From Pedosphaera sp. (lineage in GTDB: Bacteria; Verrucomicrobiota; Verrucomicrobiia; Limisphaerales; UBA9464), in contig SIAZ01000054.1 of NCBI GenBank assembly GCA_009695405.1, positions 1-15,962 of the forward strand: a stretch of 15,962 bases of DNA. The letters run 5' to 3'. Of the stretch, positions 1 through 7,174 are shown in pieces (position 1 is the first letter of the stretch; each line of letters begins with the position of its first letter). Both the position numbers and the translations under genes were made by a program. The notes beneath the pieces are model-generated. The model saw only the letters and a program-made list of their open reading frames with translations. It was not told the origin of the DNA and searched no databases.

Positions 1-113
1 ACGGCATATTCCCGCGCGATCTGCGCCACCGTCTTGATGCCCAGCAGCGCCTCCATCCCCACCTTCGCTTTGAACGCTGAACTGTGTCTTTTCCGTTTGG
101 TTTTGGTTTTCAT
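1..113 (-). CDS. IS3-family transposase OrfA, N-terminal part (runs off the left edge)
   Basis: Reading leftward from the ATG at 113-111, the first 37 codons give a Lys/Arg-rich start (MKTKTKRKRHSSAFKAKV) followed by GMEALLGIKTVAQIAREYAV. The F-K-A-K-V-x-x-E-A-L-x-G-x-K-T-x-A-Q-I-A pattern is the hallmark of the helix-turn-helix OrfA of IS3-family elements (the IS150/IS3-type 'HTH_Tnp_1' domain). In this family OrfA binds the element ends and is fused to the DDE OrfB by programmed frameshifting; neither the frameshift site nor OrfB is visible here. The gene is cut by the window edge, not visibly broken. Confidence 0.85.
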   Translation of the reverse strand, partial: MKTKTKRKRHSSAFKAKVGMEALLGIKTVAQIAREYA

Positions 114-191
114 TGGTCTGATCATTTTGTCGTTGATCAAACCCGCAAAGCCATAACTTAACCGCTGGTCCAGTTTTCGGGGTCCACCTCA
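1..191 (-). mobile_element. End of an IS3-family insertion sequence, continuing beyond the left edge
   Basis: The segment holds the start of a leftward IS3-type orfA preceded by about 78 bases of leader. On the minus strand the outermost bases read TGAGGTGGACCCCGAAAACT and continue into GGACCAG, which has the look of an IS3-family terminal inverted repeat (TG start, then a CCCC-GAAAACTGGACCA core). I place the element boundary at about 191 from this. The other end, orfB and the target duplication lie outside the window, so the exact border and the intactness of the element cannot be judged. Confidence 0.75.
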
Positions 192-445
192 AACAACCCT
201 TCCACCATCCCCATTCATAGTCTTTTTAAGGGATTGCTCATTACGTCGACATTCCCATTTTCCGGAAGTTTGAACAACTTTACTGTCCCGCCAATTTTTA
301 ATTATCATTGCGTAGGCCCTCTTGGTTCTCAGGAGGACAGCTCCCTAAAAGGTCTCATTTTTGAAAGCAACGGAGTACAACCCGTCGATAGGTCTGAGAT
401 TATTCTAACCTTTGGCTGGAAACCGATCGATTCCGGTTCCACGTT

Positions 446-1246
446 ATGCCTGTGGAAATGCACGAACGCTCGCCCTCTGAAGCCGCCTCAGAAAACAGAA
501 TCCCACCGCCACTTCCTTCGTCTCAACCGCGACATTCCTTCGATACATCACCCTCAACCGCCGGAGGTCGTTCGAAATCTTGGTTCATTACCTTTGGTTC
601 AATGGGGCTGAGCATTGCCTACTACGCTATGAACTGGGATTGGAAATTTGCGACTGGATTTGTTTTTCTCATTCTTATCCATGAATTAGGCCACCTTGTT
701 GCCGCTCAGCGTTTCGGTCTGAGAACTGGTCCTCCTGTTTTCATACCGATGATGGGGGCCTTTATCTCCCTTAAAGACCGTGCTCCCAATGCTTGGGTTG
801 AAGCCATTATTGGGATTGGTGGCCCACTCTTTGGCACATTTGCTGCCGGTGTTTGTTTTATCTTACGCAGCGATGCCTCTGATCCTTTCTGGGGGCAGTT
901 GGCATTTTATGGATTTCTTCTCAACCTTTTCAATCTTGCGCCGGTCGGTTTTCTTGATGGTGGACGTATCGTAACGGCGATCTCACCTTGGTTGTGGATT
1001 CTCGGTTATCTACTGATGCTCCTCTATACTCTCTTTTCTTGGCAATCCTCAGACAGATTTCCGAGCATTCCATTTCTCGTTCTACTTATGGGGATTCCCC
1101 GCCTCTTCTCTCTCTTTAAACATCGATCTCCCTCTGATCAACGCTACTACGATCTGGAACCTAGCCAACGACTTTCAATGAGCCTCGCTTATTTTGGACT
1201 TATCGTTGTACTCCTTCTCGGTTTACTCGCCTCAAAAACTCCCTAG
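446..1246 (+). CDS. Site-2-type (M50) intramembrane zinc metalloprotease
   Basis: The 266-residue protein is a polytopic membrane protein with the M50 zinc site. HELGH at residues 79-83 lies in a hydrophobic helix (GFVFLILIHELGH), and the third zinc ligand is in FLDGG at 169-173 after an N-L-x-N-L-A-P-V segment, the usual S2P arrangement. The first ~45 residues are polar, Ser/Pro-rich and probably disordered. About five to six hydrophobic segments follow. No PDZ domain separates the two motifs, so this is the compact class of S2P homologue. Family members cut transmembrane helices of anti-sigma factors or other membrane proteins; the substrate is unknown. The ATG at 446 has no Shine-Dalgarno sequence, and ATG codons at residue 5 or 53 are alternatives, but the second would shorten the N-terminus. 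It shares one base with the thioesterase gene downstream, suggesting co-transcription. Confidence 0.88.
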   Translation: MPVEMHERSPSEAASENRIPPPLPSSQPRHSFDTSPSTAGGRSKSWFITFGSMGLSIAYYAMNWDWKFATGFVFLILIHELGHLVAAQRFGLRTGPPVFIPMMGAFISLKDRAPNAWVEAIIGIGGPLFGTFAAGVCFILRSDASDPFWGQLAFYGFLLNLFNLAPVGFLDGGRIVTAISPWLWILGYLLMLLYTLFSWQSSDRFPSIPFLVLLMGIPRLFSLFKHRSPSDQRYYDLEPSQRLSMSLAYFGLIVVLLLGLLASKTP

Positions 1247-1779
1247 TGAACGACATCAGCCCCATCACCCCAAAGACAGCCTCACCCCTGCAATCTCTAC
1301 CACACACGCGGTCCTGCTTTGTCTGCGGCGAATCCAATCCCGTCGGGCTCAAACTTGACTTACAGTCTAACGGAACCAAGGTGGAAACGACGGTCTGCTT
1401 CCGTCCTGAACACTCTGGATTTAGCGGGGTTGTCCATGGTGGCCTAATCACTACAGTCCTCGATGAAGCGATGGCTTGGACGATCGGCGTCAGAACTCGC
1501 TCCTTCGCTTTTGCAGCGGAACTGAACATCCGCTTCCTTCGCCCTGTGGCACCTGGGCAACATCTCACACTTCGGGCTAAGTTGGTCGAAAACCGCCGAG
1601 GCCGCCTCTTTCTCACCCACGCCATTCTGTCCACTGCTGACGGCACAATCGCCGCCGAAGGGACAGGGAAATTCCTTCCGATCCCAGCAGCTCGTTATCC
1701 CTCTCTTTTGGCCGACTTCATCAGTGATCCGTCTCCTTGGATTGGGCCACTTACTTCAGAAGGCTCTAATCCGAGTTAA
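1246..1779 (+). CDS. PaaI-type hotdog-fold acyl-CoA thioesterase
   Basis: The 177-residue product carries the PaaI/4HBT hotdog domain at about residues 20-160. Diagnostic pieces are CFVCGESNPVGLKL near 24-37 (a C-x-x-C-G-x-x-N-P-x-G-L start seen in one subgroup), HSGFSGVVHGGLITTVLDEA around 56-75 with HGG at 64-66 and Asp73-Glu74 on the central helix, and the closing GRLFLTHAILSTADGTIAAE stretch. Such enzymes hydrolyse acyl-CoA thioesters in the cytoplasm; the acyl chain cannot be predicted. The start is a GTG whose G is the last base of the upstream TAG stop (TAGTG), which implies reinitiation after the protease gene. An ATG start giving the same domain is not available nearby. The downstream desulfurase gene converges with a gap of only 5 bases. 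Confidence 0.85.
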   Translation: MNDISPITPKTASPLQSLPHTRSCFVCGESNPVGLKLDLQSNGTKVETTVCFRPEHSGFSGVVHGGLITTVLDEAMAWTIGVRTRSFAFAAELNIRFLRPVAPGQHLTLRAKLVENRRGRLFLTHAILSTADGTIAAEGTGKFLPIPAARYPSLLADFISDPSPWIGPLTSEGSNPS

Positions 1780-1784
1780 AGCAG

Positions 1785-2927
1785 TCACCGCCGAATTCTT
1801 TTGACACTGTCTGCGACGATCTCCGCCACGTGTCGTACCTGATCGAAGTTGTTTTCTCGCCCAAGAGAAAAACGAATCAGCGCATTGGCCTCGGAATCGG
1901 GTACTCCCATCGCCTTCAGAACATGACTTGGCTCGACGGATCCAGCGGTACAGGCCGAACCACTGGAAGCACAAACGCCCTCCAAATCTAAATTCGCCAG
2001 AAGGGCAATGCTATCTGTTCCTAGAACGGTGAAGGAAAGGGTATTGGACAACCTTTTAGACGAGTCGCCGCGAATCACAACTCCAGAAATCTGCACTAAC
2101 CGATCAGCTAACCAAGTCGTCCATTCCCTAAGAGAGGCTTCTGGGAAGGCCGGTTGAACAACGCATCGTTCAAACGCTTCAACCAACCCAACGATCGCCG
2201 CGATATTTTCGGTTCCACCGCGTCGCTCGTTCTCCTGAGCTCCACCGTGCTGAATCGGATGAGGCAGAAGCGGTGAACGGATAAAAAGAGCCCCAGTTCC
2301 CCTAGGTCCGTGAAATTTATGAGCACACACCGAAACTAAATCCGCTTCGAACTGATGAATGTCGCGAAAAGAGACTTTGCCGAAAGCTTGAACCGCGTCG
2401 CAATGAAAGAGCACCCCGCGTTCTCGGCAAAGGGATCCGATCTCCGCTACAGGTTGCAAGGTTCCCACTTCATTATTAGCGGCCATCACCGAGACGAGAA
2501 CCGTGTCTGAGCGTAAGGAGGACAGCACCTGCCCAACATCCAGTCGCCCATTAGAATCTACCGGTAAAAAGGTAACATCAAAACCTTCATTCTGTTGGAG
2601 ATATTGAAAGGCATGCAGCACAGCGTGATGTTCAATCCGGGAAGTGACCAGATGACGACCCTTTGACTTGAGCAATCGGGCTGTTCCTAAAATGGCGAGA
2701 TTATTAGACTCGGTACCGCCCCCAGTAAAAACAACTTCACTAGGCCGACACGCCCAAGCAGAAGCCATCCGGTACCGAGCTTCGTCTAGTGCCGCACGGG
2801 CATGACGACCGATCGAATGAATACTCGATGGATTGCCCCAAAATCCTTGCAGATAAGGATCCATCGCCTGCCGAACTCCGAGGTCCAGAGGTGTGGTCGC
2901 ATTGTAATCAAAATAGATCGGAGTCAT
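1785..2927 (-). CDS. Cysteine desulfurase (NifS/IscS class)
   Basis: This is a class I PLP-dependent cysteine desulfurase of 380 residues, the normal length for the group. It opens with IYFDYNATTPL, and shows the cofactor-binding TGGGTESNN (68-76), EHHA (99-102), DAVQ (177-180), the Schiff-base lysine in AHKFHG (Lys204), RRGGTEN (235-241), and the mobile-loop catalytic cysteine in SSGSAC (Cys326) followed by TAGSVEPSHVL. It removes sulfur from L-cysteine as a persulfide for Fe-S clusters and tRNA thiolation. I prefer the ATG at 2927 because the family starts at this point; a TTG at 2984 would add 19 low-complexity residues. No iscU, iscA or regulator is adjacent, so it stands alone. It may feed mnmA at 11418 (inference). 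It is transcribed away from the AsmA-like gene. Confidence 0.92.
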   Translation of the reverse strand: MTPIYFDYNATTPLDLGVRQAMDPYLQGFWGNPSSIHSIGRHARAALDEARYRMASAWACRPSEVVFTGGGTESNNLAILGTARLLKSKGRHLVTSRIEHHAVLHAFQYLQQNEGFDVTFLPVDSNGRLDVGQVLSSLRSDTVLVSVMAANNEVGTLQPVAEIGSLCRERGVLFHCDAVQAFGKVSFRDIHQFEADLVSVCAHKFHGPRGTGALFIRSPLLPHPIQHGGAQENERRGGTENIAAIVGLVEAFERCVVQPAFPEASLREWTTWLADRLVQISGVVIRGDSSKRLSNTLSFTVLGTDSIALLANLDLEGVCASSGSACTAGSVEPSHVLKAMGVPDSEANALIRFSLGRENNFDQVRHVAEIVADSVKRIRR

Positions 2928-2970
2928 TGGGAAGCGAGGTTCGCTATGTGTTGGAGAGTCCACCGATTGA

Positions 2971-2983
2971 TGCACTGAGTGCA
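2971..2983. promoter_or_regulatory. 13-bp perfect palindrome in the divergent intergenic gap
   Basis: TGCACT-G-AGTGCA is a perfect inverted repeat with a one-base centre, located between the divergent starts of the cysteine desulfurase (2927) and the AsmA-like gene (3040). Its position about 44 and 57 bases from the two start codons suits a dimeric regulator binding site. I do not recognise the motif as that of a named regulator and see no second copy in the gap, so this is only a candidate operator. Confidence 0.3.
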
Positions 2984-3039
2984 AGGTGTCAGCAATCCTC
3001 AGCCTTGCATCTGCATTCAGGAAAGTTTGGACTCAATGA

Positions 3040-3801
3040 ATGACAAAACCTTGGATCCTCGTGCTTTTAGCCTCAGTGCTGATTATTGTGGTCGGAGCAG
3101 TGCTGCTGGGGTCGAATCTCGGAAAAGTGATCAAGGCTGGGATTGAAAACCTCGGACCTAAGATGACCCAGGCGACCGTCACCGTGAGCTCTGTCGATCT
3201 ATCACCCACTTCTGGAAGTGGATCTATTCACGGCTTGGTGATCGGTAACCCTGCCCCCTACAAGGAACCTTTCGCGCTCCGTTTGAGCGAGGTTACCCTT
3301 ACCATCGACCCTTCCTCTTTAGTCAGCGACAAAATCGTGATCAAGTCCCTGAAGATAATAAACCCAAAGATCACCCTCGAAGGTGGCTTTTCTGACAACA
3401 ACTTAACGAAACTTTTAGCCAATATGGATACCTTTAGTGGTCCCGTTGATCCCAAGGCAGGGGCTCCAGAAAAAGGAAATCCCACGACGCAAAAAAAACT
3501 TCAGGTTGATGAGTTCCTGCTCAGCGGCGCTAAGGTCTCCGTTAAACTAAATATTTTAGGGCTCAGCGCGGTTCGTCCAACGCTCACACTTCCTGATATT
3601 CGCCTCGCTCAACTGGGTACGGGCCCCGAAGGCGTTACCCCTATTTCACTCACTCGACAGATCATGGGTGAAATAGTCGCAAAGACAACCAGCGCCATCA
3701 CCGCTCAGATTGGAGCCCTTGGAAAAAGCGGCCTTGATAAGGCGGCCAATGCACTAAAGGGAGCCACTCAGGGATTAAAGGACGTCTTCAAGAAAAAGTG
3801 A
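3040..3801 (+). CDS. Membrane-anchored AsmA-like envelope protein
   Basis: The 253-residue product begins with one hydrophobic helix (about 5-25, WILVLLASVLIIVVGAVLLG) after a short positively charged end, so it is anchored with its bulk outside the cytoplasm. The following part resembles the AsmA/DUF748 kind of protein: NLGKVIKAGIENLGPKMTQA, TVSSVDLSP, GSIHGLVIGNP, LRLSEVTLTID, LVSDKIVIKSLKIINPKITLEGGF. Alternating beta-strand repeats like these are typical of envelope lipid-handling or AsmA-type proteins. A polar linker at about 130-150 follows, and the C-terminus (200-253) is a Lys/Ala-rich helix. No catalytic residues are recognisable. Its stop overlaps the start of the PHP gene by 4 bases (GTGA), so the two are probably made together. 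The AsmA label is from the look of the N-terminal half and is moderately sure; the exact role is unknown. Confidence 0.65.
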   Translation: MTKPWILVLLASVLIIVVGAVLLGSNLGKVIKAGIENLGPKMTQATVTVSSVDLSPTSGSGSIHGLVIGNPAPYKEPFALRLSEVTLTIDPSSLVSDKIVIKSLKIINPKITLEGGFSDNNLTKLLANMDTFSGPVDPKAGAPEKGNPTTQKKLQVDEFLLSGAKVSVKLNILGLSAVRPTLTLPDIRLAQLGTGPEGVTPISLTRQIMGEIVAKTTSAITAQIGALGKSGLDKAANALKGATQGLKDVFKKK

Positions 3802-5171
3802 CCCTGAATTTACTCAGTTCTAAAGATTTTAAAAGAGGGTTGAACGCTTTATTGTGGGCGTGGGCTTTTACGGTTGTTGCCTCACCACCCCTTGCCGAAC
3901 CTCGCTGGTCACCCGACCAACGGCTTCAGCGCGAACGACTCGCTGCAGTCGATCAATCGGTGAAGGCACTGGCTAAGCGCCGACGTGAAATCAAGCGGAC
4001 GGATACTCTTCGCGACTTCCGATGCCATTTTCACACCCACGCTGGTGATTCGGCTCATACCGGGGGGACACCTCCGGAGATTCTAGCGGCGGCCAAAACG
4101 CTCAAAGTTGACGCTCTTTTTCTATCCGATCATTTTCGTCCACCCCATGATTTTATGGACAGTTGGAGGGGAATGCACGAGGGTGTTCTTTTCATTCCAG
4201 GATCGGAGTGCCGCGGCTTTCTTATTAGCCCAGAATCCTCGGTGATCGGTGCAATGACAGAGCCCGTTCCGTCCTTTATCCAGAAGGTCAACCAGGGCGA
4301 CGGCCTCCTCTTTCTGTCTCACATCGAAGAGCGACCAGATCATTCCATGGAAGGATTAACCGGCTTAGAAATCTACAATCGGCACTACGATGCCAAACGA
4401 GATTTCACCGGTATATTAAAGCTGATTCTGCGCCTGACCGACCCAGCTCAACTTACCGAGTTAGCCGATCTTCTCCGTTTATATCCCGACGCCTGTTTGG
4501 CCGGACAATGTTTATATCCGGAAGCCTATTTAGAGAAATGGGACACAGCGACAACCCTCGGCACCTTCACCGGCGTAGCGGCAAACGATTGTCATCACAA
4601 CCAAGTTTTCATCCTTAAAAAAGTCGACGACGACACCGCACTTCTCGGCACAATCGTGGATAAAGATGAAAATATGCGATCGATTAAAGCCCTCTTGCGA
4701 CCCTCGATTCGCGGGCTACTAAAAGGATATAAACCGGGGGATATCGTGGCCCGACTTGATTTTGATCCCTATGAACATTCCCTCAAAAACGTCGCGACGC
4801 ATATTCTAGCGACGGCACAGACCGAGGCGGCGCTACGGACGGCAGTGAAAGCAGGGCGAACCTATGTCAGCCACGACTGGATGGCGGACGGCACCGGTTT
4901 TGACTTCACTGGGACGGAACTCAAGATGGGAGATGAACAGCCGTGGAGGGCCGGACAAACACTACGAATTCGCACCCCGGTACCAGCCAAGATACGATTA
5001 TTGAGAAACGGACGAGAAGTCGCCTTAGGAGACGGCTATGAATTTCAATATGACGCTTGGCAGCCGGGTGTATACCGGGCCGAACTCTGGCTGGATATGG
5101 GTGGCGAAGTGCGCCCTTGGATTTATTCTAACCCCATCTATCTTCGTCCCCCACGAACGAAGGCTCAATGA
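3798..5171 (+). CDS. Exported PHP-domain metallohydrolase (CehA/McbA-like)
   Basis: The 457-residue protein has a signal peptide (basic FKRG, hydrophobic LNALLWAWAFTVVA, likely cleavage near residue 33) and then a PHP-type metal site: HFHTH at 77-81, SDH at 110-112, a Glu in GSE at 136-137, SH at 174-175, and AANDCHHN at 261-268. This HxHxH / DH / E / H / DxH order is that of the PHP family, which hydrolyses phosphoesters or related bonds with two or three metal ions. Exported members resemble the CehA/McbA group. The C-terminal ~100 residues (360-450) look like a beta-sandwich substrate or packing module. The start is the GTG at 3798 inside the upstream stop (GTGA overlap), giving translational coupling with the AsmA-like gene. 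The substrate cannot be named; a periplasmic phosphoesterase or amidohydrolase-like role fits. Confidence 0.8.
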   Translation: MTLNLLSSKDFKRGLNALLWAWAFTVVASPPLAEPRWSPDQRLQRERLAAVDQSVKALAKRRREIKRTDTLRDFRCHFHTHAGDSAHTGGTPPEILAAAKTLKVDALFLSDHFRPPHDFMDSWRGMHEGVLFIPGSECRGFLISPESSVIGAMTEPVPSFIQKVNQGDGLLFLSHIEERPDHSMEGLTGLEIYNRHYDAKRDFTGILKLILRLTDPAQLTELADLLRLYPDACLAGQCLYPEAYLEKWDTATTLGTFTGVAANDCHHNQVFILKKVDDDTALLGTIVDKDENMRSIKALLRPSIRGLLKGYKPGDIVARLDFDPYEHSLKNVATHILATAQTEAALRTAVKAGRTYVSHDWMADGTGFDFTGTELKMGDEQPWRAGQTLRIRTPVPAKIRLLRNGREVALGDGYEFQYDAWQPGVYRAELWLDMGGEVRPWIYSNPIYLRPPRTKAQ

Positions 5172-5189
5172 GTGCCTCTCTATCCGATT

Positions 5190-6347
5190 TTACTTCACAA
5201 ACAAACTAGCAAAACGAGTCGGAACTTGGCTAGGGCATAGGACTGGAGTGAAGTCACCTGAGGGCATCGGAATCCGCCCAGCAGGCAGGTCATTCAAGCG
5301 AATGTCGAGAAATCGACCGCTCCGCCGAAGGTGCACACGATTCCAAGCGGAGGCTTTCGCCGTAGGCAAGGCGGGAAGGACGATACGAGAGGGAACACCA
5401 GCGACAGCCAGTTCCAAAGGCGGAACCATCTGAGAAGGTTGAGCCTCCCAACGCCAATCAAAAAACAAGTCTTTTGCTCCGCCCGACGGCACGCCGGTGA
5501 GTACCGCTGAGGGAACCCCATTTGTACCGCAAAAGAGAGTCCAATCCCGAGCCTGCCAAAGCCCAGCAGGACCTTTGGAAAGAGTCCATCCGCTAAAACT
5601 ACGACCGTCATAAAGGGAACGCCACGCTTCAGCCTTCGGAGCGCTATCCGAGGCAGTCGCGCCACTGGAAGGAAACTCGCGCACTTTCAAATTACGCCAA
5701 TCGACCACCCCTCCTTCTGATTCGAGAGCGATGAACCCCTTGCGCCAAGAGCAGTCTTCACCACCGGAAACTTCGGCCCCATTCACCGCCAGTCGGATCA
5801 CCCCATTCGTGGCCACGATGCGATAGTGATTCCATTCGGGGGTTCCCTTGCTGCGAGATTCACGAGGAAAGCTACGGTCCCCTTTACTTGGCAGAAACGG
5901 TTTCATTCGAGAACCATGGATGGGGAAGATATCACCGTGAGTAGTGAACCAATCTGATTTCCCATATCCATGATCAAGCACCTGCACCTCGATGGCCCGG
6001 AGGAAAGGTTGCCCGACCGCCGGAAGAGAACCTGCCCAGATAAAAACCCCCGCATTCCCTCCCGACTTAAGATGTCGCCATTCCAGTTCGAGTTCGAAAT
6101 TTTCAAACTGCCGATCTGTCCGCAGCGCACCGGTGGGAATGCCATCGCAATGGATCATTCCATCAAGAACCTGAAAGGTTTCCGGTGCACAGTTTACATT
6201 GACCCAACCATCCAAATTCCGACCATTAAAAAGAGGCCTGAACGGCGGTGGTTCTGCTGCGTGCAATACCGCAATAGAAACGACGACCAACGAAGCAAGG
6301 ATTTTGCGAAGAGAAGTCACTTTCGAAACATCCCGCGAATTGGCCAT
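5190..6347 (-). CDS. Exported DUF1080 protein with two tandem modules
   Basis: From the ATG at 6347 the product has 385 residues and starts with a clear signal peptide (SLRKILASLVVVSIAVLHAAEPP, cleavage near 30). Residues 35-226 form a full DUF1080 (3-keto-disaccharide hydrolase type, jelly-roll) domain: LFNGRNLDGW, FENFELELEWRHLKSGGNAG, VFIWAG, RAIEVQVLDHGYG, WNHYRIVATNGVIRLAVNG and GFIALESEGG-VDWRNLKV. A second, shorter and weaker copy begins at about 241 with WRSLYDGRSFSGW and ends at 385; it lacks the E-x-Q-x-L-D and G-N-A-G signatures, so it may only bind sugar or structure. Family members act on oxidised (keto) glycosides or are found in secreted carbohydrate machinery. A longer in-frame start would overlap the PAS gene and bury the signal peptide, so I reject it. 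It lies 46 bases after the PAS gene and converges with the PHP gene, gap 18 bases. Confidence 0.85.
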   Translation of the reverse strand: MANSRDVSKVTSLRKILASLVVVSIAVLHAAEPPPFRPLFNGRNLDGWVNVNCAPETFQVLDGMIHCDGIPTGALRTDRQFENFELELEWRHLKSGGNAGVFIWAGSLPAVGQPFLRAIEVQVLDHGYGKSDWFTTHGDIFPIHGSRMKPFLPSKGDRSFPRESRSKGTPEWNHYRIVATNGVIRLAVNGAEVSGGEDCSWRKGFIALESEGGVVDWRNLKVREFPSSGATASDSAPKAEAWRSLYDGRSFSGWTLSKGPAGLWQARDWTLFCGTNGVPSAVLTGVPSGGAKDLFFDWRWEAQPSQMVPPLELAVAGVPSRIVLPALPTAKASAWNRVHLRRSGRFLDIRLNDLPAGRIPMPSGDFTPVLCPSQVPTRFASLFVK

Positions 6348-6393
6348 GTTGGAAAGGGATGATTCTGACCCACCCTCAAAATAGAGCCAAGTG

Positions 6394-7020
6394 TCACTCG
6401 CCACGGAACCAAATATCGTTTGAACCCAGTCTAGGAAACGGAGGCTCCGATTCCGGACTTTTTGACCATGCAGCTTCCATGGCCTTAAGAGCTGTGAGGT
6501 TCCGTGCAACCACAAAAAAGCCACCCTCCCGTTCGGGCCCCGCCTGCTTCCAAGTGGTAATCTTGATCACATGAGTAAAACCGCGTTCATCGCACAAACT
6601 CAGTTCAGGGCTGGCATCCCCCTCTTTCGCACCATCCTCAGAGAACAAACGAAGAAGCTTTGGATGATCACGAACCAAAACGCGACTGGTTAAGAGGCCC
6701 CCCGACATCGCCCCGGTCTTCTCACCAAAAATTCGTGCTGCCGCTTTATTCAATTCAAGAATACGGCCCTCACGAGTCAGGACAAACACCAAATCTGAAA
6801 CCGAATCTAGGAGGTCACGAAGACGTGTTCGATTGGATGTTTCGCTGATTGCAAACTGACGCAACCGATGTCGTTGGGCTAGATTTTGCCGAAAAAGGTG
6901 CAAGGACCAACAGAGACAAAGTAATCCAAACAAAGGATAAAAACCTCCAATCAAAGTCGCTACATCTTGCCATTCAATCAAGGCCATTTCGATGTTAGCA
7001 AGAGGGGCCGATAAAGTCAT
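6394..7020 (-). CDS. Membrane-anchored PAS-domain protein without output domain
   Basis: The 208-residue product has one hydrophobic helix (about 22-43, TLIGGFYPLFGLLCLCWSLHLF), a basic helical linker (46-66) and a PAS domain (about 66-180): RLRDLLDSVSDLVFVLTREG, RILELNKAAARIFGEKTG, then VIKITTWKQAG, GGFFVVARNLTALKAME. The N-K-A-A-x-x-I-F-G and final R-N-L-T-x-x-K-x-x-E are standard PAS/PAC features. In sensor kinases this PAC end leads straight into a coiled coil and the kinase; here only about 25 residues follow and the gene stops, with no histidine-kinase, GGDEF or other effector. Whether it is a sensory adaptor or the front end of a lost kinase cannot be told; the frame is intact and no kinase remnant follows before the DUF1080 gene. 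It precedes the DUF1080 gene on the same strand by 46 bases. Ligand unknown. Confidence 0.8.
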   Translation of the reverse strand: MTLSAPLANIEMALIEWQDVATLIGGFYPLFGLLCLCWSLHLFRQNLAQRHRLRQFAISETSNRTRLRDLLDSVSDLVFVLTREGRILELNKAAARIFGEKTGAMSGGLLTSRVLVRDHPKLLRLFSEDGAKEGDASPELSLCDERGFTHVIKITTWKQAGPEREGGFFVVARNLTALKAMEAAWSKSPESEPPFPRLGSNDIWFRGE

Positions 7021-7115
7021 GACGGGAATCAGAACCGGCAGTACGAGTGTCGACTGCTAAGTCTGAGAAGACATCGGTCAATCCTTGAACAGTCTTGAGT
7101 TGAATATTCTCCAAA

Positions 7116-7154
7116 AAGCAAAATCGGTCGGACAGAGAACCCTCATGCCGACCG
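7116..7154 (-). terminator. Candidate intrinsic terminator after the DHS-like gene
   Basis: On the minus strand a perfect 7-bp stem (CGGTCGG at 7154-7148 with CCGACCG at 7131-7125) encloses a 16-base loop that holds a further small GAG/CTC pairing. It is followed by ATTTTGCTTTTTGG, a T-rich tail. It begins about 20 bases after the DHS-like stop codon, so it would end the aroC/DHS-like transcript and separate it from the PAS/DUF1080 pair. The loop is long and the T-run interrupted, so strength is uncertain. Confidence 0.5.
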
Positions 7155-7174
7155 GCAGCGCCAGCCCGTCGAGC

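Noticed and set aside
234..611. Open frame of 125 codons on the plus strand ahead of the M50 protease
   Set aside because: It overlaps the protease N-terminus in another frame, has no recognisable domain, and its composition looks like chance translation. The 254 bases from 192 to 445 hold no other gene or structure that I can support.
1200..1646. Antisense open frame of 148 codons opposite the thioesterase gene
   Set aside because: The opposite strand encodes a clear hotdog thioesterase; the antisense product is Arg-rich without any domain.
2928..2984. Longer desulfurase start at the TTG at 2984
   Set aside because: It adds 19 residues with no family counterpart, uses a rare start codon and runs across the intergenic palindrome; the family starts at the ATG at 2927.
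6348..6524. Longer DUF1080 start at 6524
   Set aside because: It would run 131 bases into the PAS gene and place the signal peptide about 70 residues inside the protein.
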